Below are positions 22,253-31,502 of a DNA stretch of 64,000 nt, piece after piece. Under the pieces are notes generated by a model. The model searched no databases, was not told the DNA's origin, and was given only the letters and a program-made list of their open reading frames with translations. This stretch comes from Filobasidium wieringae. Lineage: Eukaryota; Basidiomycota; Tremellomycetes; Filobasidiales; Filobasidiaceae. The stretch lies in NCBI GenBank assembly GCA_001600055.1, contig BCIV01000004.1, positions 1,042,430 to 1,106,429 on the forward strand, read 5' to 3'. Positions within the stretch are counted from its first letter, which is position 1, and every line of letters begins with the position of its first letter. A program made the position numbers and the translations under genes.

Positions 22253-23024
22253 GCCGATGAGTCTTCACTGCTAGGCGGTCGAATACCTGATGCTGGCGAT
22301 CTTCGCGTGCAATGATATGGTGTTCATGAACTGAACATCATTCTGAAGAAGGGAGATGGTGTTGTCAAGCAGCTCACAAGGTCCGTGCTGATCGCTCTTC
22401 CGCGGCAATGTTCGTTATTAATGGCAGCCGAGGCAAAGTGGTCAATTGATCGATCAAAGCCAGAAGCCGGACTCGTTGCCTCACCAGAAGATCGAGAAGC
22501 GAGGTGCAGCGAGAACATACCGCCGCAGCTAATATTTCTCGATGTTATGGTCGCCATTTAGGCTGTTGCTTTCAACCTTGAACTGTGCGGCGGTGGCTTA
22601 CGCCGTACAATCCTTCTGGGTATGCACCAGGCTTCTCGCAGCACCAGCGTATGCAAGAGTCCTGAGTGAGTCTATGTAGCTGATTATCCGAGCGGTACTG
22701 GTGGTTCACGATCGATCAGAGATTCATGACTAATGTAACTGAAACTTCCCAAAAGAGGCCGTTGTCCGGGTTAAAACGATTAGACACGTCATCTGGTCCA
22801 GTCCAGGTAAATGATAGTACGCGTCAACAACCGCTCGACCCAACAACCTGACCTGCATTAATAACAATAAAGGTTCAACCGGCTCGAGTTCAGGTGAACG
22901 AGTGGCGATTGGTCTGCTGTTTATCCATTCCCTAAGATCACAGAGCCCCAGGTGAGCCCATGGACAGAGCCAGCTCGTACAGACAAGCACTGACGACGAC
23001 AATGACAGTACTTGCCCTTCAACC
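22253..23024. other. Gene-poor stretch
   Basis: Holds a 77-codon ATG-initiated reverse ORF (22557-22324) whose status I cannot decide, and the upstream region of the coiled-coil gene. Confidence 0.3.
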
Positions 23025-23475
23025 ATGGCACAACCCGAGATCATGCAAGCTATCCATGACTTAGGTCGCAAGTTCGATAAGATGGAGGACAGGATGGGCA
23101 AGATAGAGCAGAAACTGGAGAAGGTTGACCGCGAAGCACAAGACAGGATGGGCAGGATGGAGGAGAAACTGGAGAAGATTGACTGCGAAGCACAAGACAG
23201 GATGGGCAAGATGGAGGACAGGATGGGCAGGATGGAGGAAAAACTGGAGAAGATCGACCGCGAAGCACAAGAACATAGTAAACAATTTATCTTGCTCAGT
23301 CTTCGAATCATTACGCTAAACATCTTGCTGAGTAGGGAAACAAGAAACGGACCAATTTAACCACCTGTATCGCCAAATGACTGCGACCAACGAGGAACTC
23401 ACTCGGGTCGGAGAGAGGATCATCCAGAAGATGGATGAATTTGTCGCTGAAATGAAAGCGTGCAATGAACTCTGA
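23025..23475 (+). CDS. Small all-coiled-coil protein built from 18-aa repeats, 130 aa
   Basis: Two exons, 23025-23277 and 23336-23475, are joined by a GT-AG intron (donor gtaaac, branch-like gctaaac, acceptor gagtag). The ATG has a good context (aaccATGG). The protein is a continuous heptad-patterned helix: three copies of an 18-residue unit of the form DRMGRMEEKLEKIDREAQ plus a 7-residue partial copy. After the splice the coiled coil continues (EHRKQETDQFNHLYRQMTAT ... IIQKMDEFVAEMKACNEL), which supports the intron, because reading through it would break the helix. No homologue was recognised. It is the only gene with a plus-strand, spliced and repeat-based structure within the orphan cluster. 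Confidence 0.65.
23088..23270 (+). repeat. 54-bp coding tandem repeat (3 copies plus 21 bp)
   Basis: Units are 23088-23141, 23142-23195 and 23217-23270, with a 21-bp partial unit at 23196-23216. Copies differ at only a few bases and each encodes 18 residues, so length changes keep the reading frame. Confidence 0.9.
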
Positions 23476-23770
23476 GGAACGGTAAGTGGTGAATCGTGCA
23501 CTATGCGATCAAGATTCCCTCGTGTTCTCTGGTCGTGAGTGCGTAACTGGGGAGTCCCACAACTGATTCTCCGAATCTTCGAAATTCCGCTTGAGCGAGG
23601 TTTAAGCAATCGATAACCTTCTGAGGTCGGTCTTGATGTCGAGAATCAGCCTGAACGGGCGATTGTGTCAATCAATGTGGCCAGGCCGAGAAACGATATG
23701 AATATATTCCGTCAGGTCCTTGACGTACAAGCAGAACTTCATTCAGCCAATATCACCACGTCAAGCTCTA

Positions 23771-24457
23771 TCAAGAGCTGGATTCTGACGTCTGTGCAGC
23801 GGAACATTCCGCCAAACTTTCGGGTAGAGACTTCGAGTGCTCATCGTCGAGCCATACTGCATTACCGCCTCTGCGCCAGTCCAACCGCCACATGATGTAG
23901 TCGTATTGTAGACTCTTCATGCGTTCGACCCAGTCACGCGGAGCCATTCTATCGTCTTTCAAATCGATCGTCTCCAGTACAAAGTTCTCGGCCGATCTCG
24001 CTATGTCGGCAAGTCGAATAAGAAGCGTGAGGTCAATGTTGTGAGGAGAATTGCGAACATGATGACGGACGAGCTGGCGAGCGGTCGTGATCGTTGCCAG
24101 GTACGTGAGCGCATTCCCTCGAGTGACCAATTCTCGACCAAAGACATCCATGTACTCGTCCTGCACACGAGCATAGATCATTCCCGTATCACGAGTCCAG
24201 TCGAAATAGGAACTACTGGTGCTGACAGCCAGTCTTGTGAAATCTCCAACGTCAATATCGCTGGGGATGACATGGATTCGAGATACAGAATCGGGCCAGT
24301 TCTCTCGGATTCTATCGAGCGTCTCCTCGGGTGTACCGCAGCCTAGTGACAGTGATGGTCAACCTGAAATGACGGATCCCGAAGCATCTTCGAGCTCCGA
24401 TCCTTCTCGAGAAACAGAACCGCCCTCGTTTTCGGAATTGATTGATGAGGGCTCCAT
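23771..24457 (-). pseudogene. Orphan-family gene interrupted by in-frame TGA
   Basis: From ATG 24457 (MEPSSINSENEGGS) the frame runs 32 Ser/Glu-rich codons, meets TGA at 24361-24359, and then continues open for 195 codons to 23771. The downstream part aligns by eye along its length with the intact gene at 26422-27066: ENWPDSVSRIHVIP versus TRYPESAHLLRIVP, FTRLAVSTSSSYFD versus YTRAAISTSHPEFGF, ALTYLATI versus GLTYLALI, and SLQYDYIMWRLDW versus TLHYDYNGWLQDW. No intron of plausible size removes the TGA (the only GT-AG pair spans 21 nt). A TATA-like element is at 24530-24537. It is either a pseudogene, a readthrough gene, or a sequence error. Confidence 0.7.
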
Positions 24458-25024
24458 TGAGGAAAAGGAAGGGTGCTCTGCGTCGTCCAGTCATCCATAC
24501 CGGAGCGTCAGCATGGGCAAGATCATCAACTATATCCGTATTTAAACTCGGACATGATTGTGGCCTGAGACTGAATTGCTATCTCCGGCGGCAAGACTAA
24601 CACCGCTTTGGATCGAATCGGCAGGGTGTTACGAAGAATAAGCTTCGAATTGGACGGAAGAGCTTCTAAACCTTGGATTCGCGCCGATTTCAAGAACCCG
24701 ACCTCGCAAACACGCTTTACGGGCGCTGTTCGCTCACATTCCAGTTGACCGAGAGTGTAGCTCGCCGCCCTGAATTTATCTTTGCTCGTCCCTTCACAAC
24801 CATTTGAGTACCAGAGCAGAATCGAGAATATAGTAAGTCGGGGAAAGCACCTTCGCGTTGGACGGGCGTGTTCTTTAGTCTGATCGCGAACGATATTATC
24901 TGTATGGGGCATCGACAATGTTGAATACAACATGATAAAGTAGAGGCAGGAATCGCAGCATGTTAGGTGCTGCAATGTCGTGACAAATCTATCCCAGCAC
25001 TAATAATCGGGGGCCAGATACAAG
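24458..25024. other. Intergenic, no intact gene seen
   Basis: Upstream region of the interrupted gene and 3' flank of the next orphan gene. A reverse ORF at 24975-24526 has no ATG-based family-like start and was not accepted. Confidence 0.35.
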
Positions 25025-25543
25025 CTACTCTACAGCGCGATCCTGAGCGCGAGTCTTATGACAATCTTCCAATTGCTGACGCCATTGAAAACAATCGAGG
25101 CGAAGGTCCCTGCATTTTGCCGACCAGTCCTGCCAATCGCATTCTTCCTTGCAATGCTCAACAGCTGAAACGAGCTCCTTAGCCCGCTTCGCTAGTGACT
25201 CGAGCACGCTCATCACGTGGGATTCTGCCTTGGTTGGCCCGTTCGGCAGAACGTTATACTCCGCCCTTCTCTGGCTTGGGGATTCAACGACTCCGTGTAG
25301 AGATTTTAATACCTGTTGCAGAGCCTCTTCCTCGCTGATCACGATGTGGGCCATGCGCATACGATAGTCTGGGTTTGTCTGGGAAGAAGAATGAATTGAA
25401 GAGCCGATTGCGGAAATGGCATCTAGGTTTTGCGTGATGAGACTGTTCCCAACATGGGACCATAAAGATAGCGATGATCGATCAGCTAAAGATTCTTCCA
25501 TCGTTCTGGCGTCGCTATCTGCCGGGTCTATCGACGTGGCCAT
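25025..25543 (-). CDS. Orphan-family protein, 172 aa
   Basis: Intronless ORF from ATG 25543 (MATSIDPADSDARTMEES); a TATA-like tatatct lies at 25631-25639, about 90 bp upstream. Its C-terminal part (VLESLAKRAKELVSA ... DWQDWSAKCRDLRLDCFQW) aligns with the C-terminus of the 26422-27066 protein (HLESLCVRAEELLDK ... DWYHLMTTLHYDYNGW). This makes it a definite, shorter paralogue. The middle lacks the long strand-like block of that protein. No catalytic motif, signal peptide or membrane segment is visible. Function unknown. Confidence 0.65.
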   Translation of the reverse strand: MATSIDPADSDARTMEESLADRSSLSLWSHVGNSLITQNLDAISAIGSSIHSSSQTNPDYRMRMAHIVISEEEALQQVLKSLHGVVESPSQRRAEYNVLPNGPTKAESHVMSVLESLAKRAKELVSAVEHCKEECDWQDWSAKCRDLRLDCFQWRQQLEDCHKTRAQDRAVE

Positions 25544-26421
25544 AGTTGAACTCAGTCGAATAGCGTGGACGTCTCGCGCTGGCGATTAAAGGTCGGATAT
25601 CAGTGTTTATGACTGGACCGGACTTGGCCAAGATATAGAAAGGTGACTCAGTCAACTCCGCGACAAGATCAGTCACCGGTGGGTGACTGAGTGTTTGCCT
25701 GCATTTATGGTCGGTGAATCATGGATTTGACGCGTGGCGCGTGACTCAACGGGAGCTGCTTCTTGCTTCGACGTCAAGAAGAGCATCCAGTACGCGGACG
25801 AGAAGGATAAGCCTATTCTGGAAGCTCGAATACGTCCATGCTGTAAGTTCTCCCTTGGCGAGAAATTCTATGGCCATCTCAGGCTCAAAGCTGTTCCTGA
25901 TCTCTTCCGTCTGACTCGTCTCCTAAAGTGTTCCGCGAGTTGGTTTGCGATTGGCAGCTGAACCGATAAGCGTGGTTTCCTGGTCAGCTGATGATACGAT
26001 ATTTCATTTGAGTTGGTAATCATGAGTTGATAATCATGAGATAAACTTTAGGAGGAGGGTCGGTGCGAAGCTGCTTTTTATGGAAAGCCGATCTCTGAGC
26101 GCACTACTTTCAGGCGCTGCATTTTTGCTCTCCACTACCTCATTCGGATCATCTCACATAGCTTTCTTTTAGCCCACCCCCTAGATACTAGTTTACAGCT
26201 GTAGCAATCAAAATGCATATGATTCTGGTTCTGAAAGCTGAGTTTCAAACTGCCGGAAATAATCGTGCATTTGGTCGCTTTTTTCGTTCCTTCCCTGCAC
26301 AACAATCGTTTGACCAATGCTACGAGTTAATGTGTATGACGTGGAAGTAATCCGCATCGCAAGCGAACAATTTTTTCTACATGATTATGCTACAGATCTT
26401 GCCGACCTCCTCGTCTGAAGT

Positions 26422-27066
26422 CTAATCGTTGAGCTGCAGACAGATTCGGCCACAATATTGCCAGTCCTGTAGCCAACCATTATAATCGTAATGCAGGGTG
26501 GTCATTAGATGATACCAATCGACCGTCGGCTCATGCTTCATTTTTATCCGACTGAAAGCTTTATCTAAGAGTTCTTCAGCTCGTACACAGAGCGACTCGA
26601 GATGATCGACGGCTACTGTGTGTTTACACAAAGACCTTGTGCATTGCATCGGACGAGGCGATTTTGCGTGCTTCAACGACGCAATAATCAACGCAAGATA
26701 TGTCAGACCGTATCGTACCGATCCACTATCACATAATTCTAGTTCAGTTTCTACTCCGGTGTAAAGTTCCCAACTGTCTATGTCGAAACCGAACTCGGGG
26801 TGACTAGTACTGATTGCCGCGCGCGTATAAACGCGCAGTCCCGTTTCCACGGGTACAATCCGAAGTAGATGTGCTGATTCCGGATATCTGGTTTGGAATA
26901 TTCGTATACTCCTTTCTACCTTATCGGAGAGAATAGAGTCCTGGTCTTCGATCGAAGACGCCATCGAATTCTCGAAATTCCCGGTTGACACGGCGTTAGA
27001 GGAGGTGTCCCCGAAAAAGCTACTGAGGGTTTTACGCAAGGTCAGAGTTGTTCCTTGATCTGACAT
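26422..27066 (-). CDS. Orphan-family protein, 214 aa (best intact copy)
   Basis: Intronless ORF from ATG 27066 (MSDQGTTLTLRKTLSS). The upstream in-frame ATG at 27153 is rejected because a TATA box (27154-27162) sits right beside it. After about 45 Ser/Thr-rich residues come RSIRIFQTRYPESAHLLRIV, a block with alternating polar/apolar residues (YTRAAISTSHPEFGF), then helices (GLTYLALIIASLKHA, HLESLCVRAEELLDKAFS) ending in YDYNGWLQDWQYC. It is clearly paralogous to the interrupted gene at 23771-24457 and partly to 25025-25543. No known domain was recognised. It is the most useful query for defining this family. Confidence 0.7.
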   Translation of the reverse strand: MSDQGTTLTLRKTLSSFFGDTSSNAVSTGNFENSMASSIEDQDSILSDKVERSIRIFQTRYPESAHLLRIVPVETGLRVYTRAAISTSHPEFGFDIDSWELYTGVETELELCDSGSVRYGLTYLALIIASLKHAKSPRPMQCTRSLCKHTVAVDHLESLCVRAEELLDKAFSRIKMKHEPTVDWYHLMTTLHYDYNGWLQDWQYCGRICLQLND

Positions 27067-27153
27067 TTCGCTAAAGACTGCCGAAGGTTCGAAAAAATGG
27101 TTTGACTGAGAATATCGATCTACATATTGCAGTGTCAGTAGCTGACATAACAC

Positions 27154-27162
27154 ACTTATATG
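27154..27162 (-). promoter_or_regulatory. TATA-like element
   Basis: Reverse strand atataagtg, about 90 bp before ATG 27066. Confidence 0.35.
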
Positions 27163-27667
27163 ATTCCCTGCGTCTGTGCCAGCTAGTTACAGAAGAAGCG
27201 TAAGAAGACTGAGCGGTCGCAGAGTCTTGCTGCCGAGAATCTTACTGTCTTGTCTTCTTGATAAGATCTTTAGCCTTCCTAGAAGGAGTCCATATGAACG
27301 ATACTATCGCATAAAAGGCTGGAACGACTGCACGAAGGTCTTCGCTTCTGGTGGTACCTGTCCTTTCAAGACGCTTCCTGCATCCTTTATAAGAACGCCC
27401 TAACTAACGACACCGCCGAAGCATCATGCTTGTCTACCTGACTGTGATACTTCGCACTTCCATGGTAAGAATCGTTCTCTAGTCAGCTGACGGATCGAAC
27501 AGGTACATGACTACCGCACCGACGACATCTGAACCTATGTACGAGCGATCATGCGATTTCATCCTGAATGACATGTTAGGCCACAGCTTATGCGATTTAT
27601 AGTACAAGAACAGCATTATGACATTAACACCTTTACTTTCATCTGGTTGCATGCGGTACGGTCGAAA
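27163..27667. other. Intergenic, no gene seen
   Basis: Upstream flank of the orphan gene and 3' flank of the amylase gene. No supported ORF. Confidence 0.4.
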
Positions 27668-30329
27668 TCATGTTTGCAAGAACAGCGTGCAAGCCATTAC
27701 TGCCATCATGAAGCATCCGAGGTATACGTTGGAAGATTCGTGAGTGCGACTCGCTGCGCTTGCTGCCCGGTTGTTCTTCCTAGGCACGCTGGTAGTGTTG
27801 TCGGCAACAATGTTAGGACACAACTTGGAAGCAGCTGCATCTGCGTAAGAGAAGAAGACCTAGTAGCGTATGTTCGTCAGCAACAGTATCGAAGACAAAG
27901 GAAGACGTCGCTTACATAAGGTTTACCGCCTACTCCAGGAGCGGCGTAAGATACGGCCAATGACCCGTCAGATCCGATGGCCGTACTCGTGCATTCCAGC
28001 ATGCTGTCAGTGCGAGTGATCAGCATCGAAGTCGGGTCTATTCATTCAAGTTGAACTCACTTGATCACGGAGCCAGTGAAGCTGGTCTTGACGATACCGA
28101 CCGAAGCATCTTGAGATGGACTTCCACGCTAAGTAAAGCAATCCAGGTGAGCTTTTCCGGGTCTTCACTGTAAGAAGGTTAGATGCTTACGTTGGTGACG
28201 ACAACGATCGCTGGTCCTTTTCGGAAAGCCAGGTCGTTCGACGAGTTGGCGAGCACTTGCAAGTTGGACTGAAAGAACGTCTTGCCATTGTACTGAGAAC
28301 CGGAAGTAAGAAGGTAGTTTCGAATTTGATTGAGACGCTTGATGTTCTGGAAAGTTCCACTGGATGTACTGTAGTTGCCGCTTCCCGGAACCCACATTGC
28401 TGGTCGGTTGAACTGCGAGTAGGGCATGAGTAAGCGATCTCTCTAAACAGACGTGCACGCGTGCGACTCACGGGGTCACCACTTCCAGGGTGAGCTTGTC
28501 CGATTTCCTGCTCATCACCGTAGAAGGTGATGGGAATCCCATCGCTCATGAACTGCCAAACCAAGGCGTTCCAGTTGGTCCTAGGATCGACTTGCAGACC
28601 GTGGTATCGAGGAAGATCGTGGTTACCAAGGAAGTTACCGAGAACACCGATATCCTATAGGCGGATTGTCAGTTCGAGACGCGAGCATACATGCGGTAAC
28701 ATTGACCTACGGGGAAAGCTTGCTGAGCGGCACTGTATATCTCGACCAGGCTGGACATGTTGAGGGTGGTTCCAGGGGTAGGGAAGAAAGCATCGGCGAC
28801 TCCGTAGTAAACAGGGAACTGCTCGTGTGAGTAACTGTCAATATGTGGTCGAACGGATTCGGCCCGACTTTCACTCACGTTCAAGACGGAATCCAAGTTT
28901 CCAAGCGCTTGGTAAGAGGCGGCGACGCTGCGAAGTAAGACCATCAACATCGTGCACCTACCCCTAAGTTGACTCGCCACACTCACTTGACGCTATCAGT
29001 GTATACCTCTCCGATACAGAAAACACCGGCCGAAGCGCAGAAAGGTTTCCAGAAATCGCCCCTTACGTGTTTAGCCGCTACGTCGTACCCGTCCGTGTCA
29101 GGGACGCTTTCTTCCTCAAGCAAACATGACGTGGAGAAACTCACCATCGATCCGAAGCCCATCGACCGAGTAATCCTGAACGAACTGTTTGATCCATGTT
29201 TGAAGGGCTGCGATGACGGTAGGGTTCTCGGTGTTGACGTCGGGAAGAGGAAGTTTCTCGTCCCCCAACCAGCTATCCATCCGATCGGATCCCGTCAGTC
29301 AAGCTCACGGGCCAACAGTTCGAAAGCTAGACTGACCATTGCTCTACACTGGAAGCGTTATTATAATCGATCCAACATTCCGGGTGAAACATATCGTCAT
29401 CCCTCCAAAGGATGTTAGGGTCGTCCTTGACCATCTGAGTGACATTAGCACCGGGGGTAGCGACGACGTTGTTGACGACGATATCGACCATCAGGAACAT
29501 GTCCCGTTTATGAAGTTCTGCGCTTAGGTATTTGAGATCGTCAGACGTCCCGAAACGGGGGTTGAGACGGGTAGGATCTTGAACCCAGTAACCGTGGTAG
29601 GCCATCCCGTACCCTGTTCCGACATCGATATTGACTGTGAGCGTGATGATGGGATCAGCCTTTCGAACGTTACTATAGATTCTCGGGGACCGTGACTTAC
29701 GACTAGTAGGACTATCAAAACCCAAACGCAAAGCGCATCAACAGCCGTCCCACTCCCCTCAACCACCCCTATTCACAAGGAAGACTCACGAGATCCATAA
29801 AGCGGTGAAACCCATCTCCTTGATATAATCCAACTTTTCCGCCAACGATCTCCAATTCCCACCACACCAGCTATCAACCACCCGGCCGCACAAGCAACAA
29901 CCGTTCCGAAAGAAAAAAAAAGACGCAACGCAAGAAATGAGCGTCGGGTTGTGTGAGGTTTGAGCAGGGGAGTGGGAGGCGTACGTTTGGGATCCGTCGA
30001 TACAGACGGCCGATTCGCCCAGGGCGATCCCTTCCGTTAGAGCGGGGGCGGTCTCGGTAGGAGGAGCGAATCGGTCCGTTATGACTCTATCGAACCGGGA
30101 TCAAACCGAAACGAAACGAAACGAAAGACAAAGAACAAAAAAACATAACCCTGCATCAGCACCCCCACGCCGAGTGAGATCTAAACGGGACGTACTGGTA
30201 GATCGACCTAGTCCTCCATTCGTCCTTCGAAGCTGCCCATGCGATCTGAGCGGTCAGGCAGAGAGTGAGGAGGAACCAGAACGGGTTGAAGTTCGTTAGG
30301 TGGGATGGGGTGGGAGTTGGGGGGGACAT
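27668..30329 (-). CDS. Alpha-amylase (GH13), secreted and probably GPI-anchored
   Basis: Fourteen exons give 585 aa: 30329-30196, 30086-29985, 29870-29790, 29711-29701 (11 nt), 29634-29337, 29272-29145, 29077-28987, 28927-28879, 28821-28711, 28654-28472, 28412-28191, 28128-28061, 28003-27916, 27859-27668. The N-terminus has a signal peptide (hydrophobic FWFLLTLCLTAQIAWA). GH13 landmarks are IYQVITDRFA, GTGYGMAYHGYW, nucleophile Asp251 (DGLRIDA), Glu275 (CIGEVY) and Asp348 (GNHDLP). It hydrolyses internal alpha-1,4 links of starch. After the beta-sandwich C domain comes a Ser/Ala/Asn-rich segment and a terminal hydrophobic stretch (CFMMAVMACTLFLQT), the pattern of a GPI signal, so wall or membrane attachment is inferred. 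The exon 9 acceptor (cgag at 28822) is chosen by phase. Confidence 0.9.
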
Positions 30330-31502
30330 TTGGGTGAGGGGGGGGTGATTAGGTTTAGGAAGTGGGGGTGATTAGGTTTGAGCGGGGGGACTAGGACGAG
30401 GGGATGCGAATGCGAATGCGAATGCGAATGCGAATGCGAAGAGATCGGATGATCCAGTCTGTCGAAATGGAGAGGACCGTCGATTATGGTGATCCTTCGA
30501 CTGCGGTAGCGAAAATAACGGAAGTATTCCGGTGATGCTGGAGGAAAGAAGTTATAGCCTTGTAAAGAGATTGATTGAAGGGGATGGTAATGATCGTAGG
30601 GCGGCGGTGATAGCCAAGTAGAGAAACGGCAAGGCGATCAAGCGGAAAGCAGAACGAATTGGTTCGAAGATTGATCAAGGTCCGTGTTATGTTAATCCCG
30701 AATAGCGCGGATCTGATTGCGTGGTGAGAGCAGTAGCGGTAATAGTTGTTTGTGGTAGTGAATAAATGACGGCGAGTAGTGGTAGCAAACGAGCGTAGTG
30801 ATGTAGAGAGCGTGAGGTGGAAAACGAGTGTAAAGTGCGGTGTTGGCGTGAATAACTAAAGTCGAAGAAAGGAGGCGAGAAGGGCTATAACTATTTGATG
30901 CGTGTGTGCGTGTATGATGAAGAATGAGAATGAGAAGAAGAAGAGAAGAGAGAGGAGGGCGAGTGGACGATGGAGAGGGAGGGGATGGGGGTGTTGTTGA
31001 TGTCTATATAGCTGCAGCTGGGAGGAGCAGCGTTCCATACGATTTCAGCGCCATCGACGCCCGAGCGACGGAACTTTTGATCGAAACAACAAACAAAACA
31101 AACAAACAACAACATGAACAAACCGGCGCGTGATCAAGAGCGGCGCATAACCGGAACCACGCGACCGGTGGAAGCAAACCGGTGATTCCCGTGGTACCCC
31201 GCTTTTCTCGCGTAGAATTGTTTCAGCGAGGGGTAACGGCACGTTTATATCCCGGTGCCTGGGTCGGAGAGTTTCGGATGAAGCGTGGTTGATAGTCCAG
31301 TAGTGATCGAAGATGCTCATGACGTGTGTTTCTAGCAATATGTTATCAATATATCACGTGTCATACCCGTCTCGACTATAATAATAATGAATCACCCTTC
31401 CCCGGGAGAGAGATTACCTGAACATCTCAACTTTTTATGACATCCACGTTCCCTGCGATTGCCTCACCTCTCCTCACTGAAACAACCACAACCAACAACA
31501 CC
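30330..31502. promoter_or_regulatory. Large divergent promoter region, amylase/karyopherin
   Basis: A 1.17-kb region without a supported gene. It holds C-rich and CT-rich tracts on the reverse strand, a hexamer repeat (30404-30439) and a TATA element at 31002-31010. On the reverse strand that TATA is followed by a pyrimidine-rich tract, which suggests a long amylase 5' leader of about 600 nt (inference). The element is palindrome-like, so the direction is not certain. Confidence 0.4.
30404..30439 (+). repeat. Hexanucleotide tandem repeat (atgcga)6
   Basis: Six perfect copies of atgcga lie about 75 bp upstream of the amylase start codon. Confidence 0.95.

Noticed and set aside
22324..22557. 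77-codon reverse ORF from ATG 22557
   Set aside because: Too short and no supporting signal; could not be told from chance.
27590..29527. Plus-strand ORFs under the amylase gene (27590-27919, 28527-28763, 28969-29418)
   Set aside because: Antisense shadows of well-supported amylase exons.
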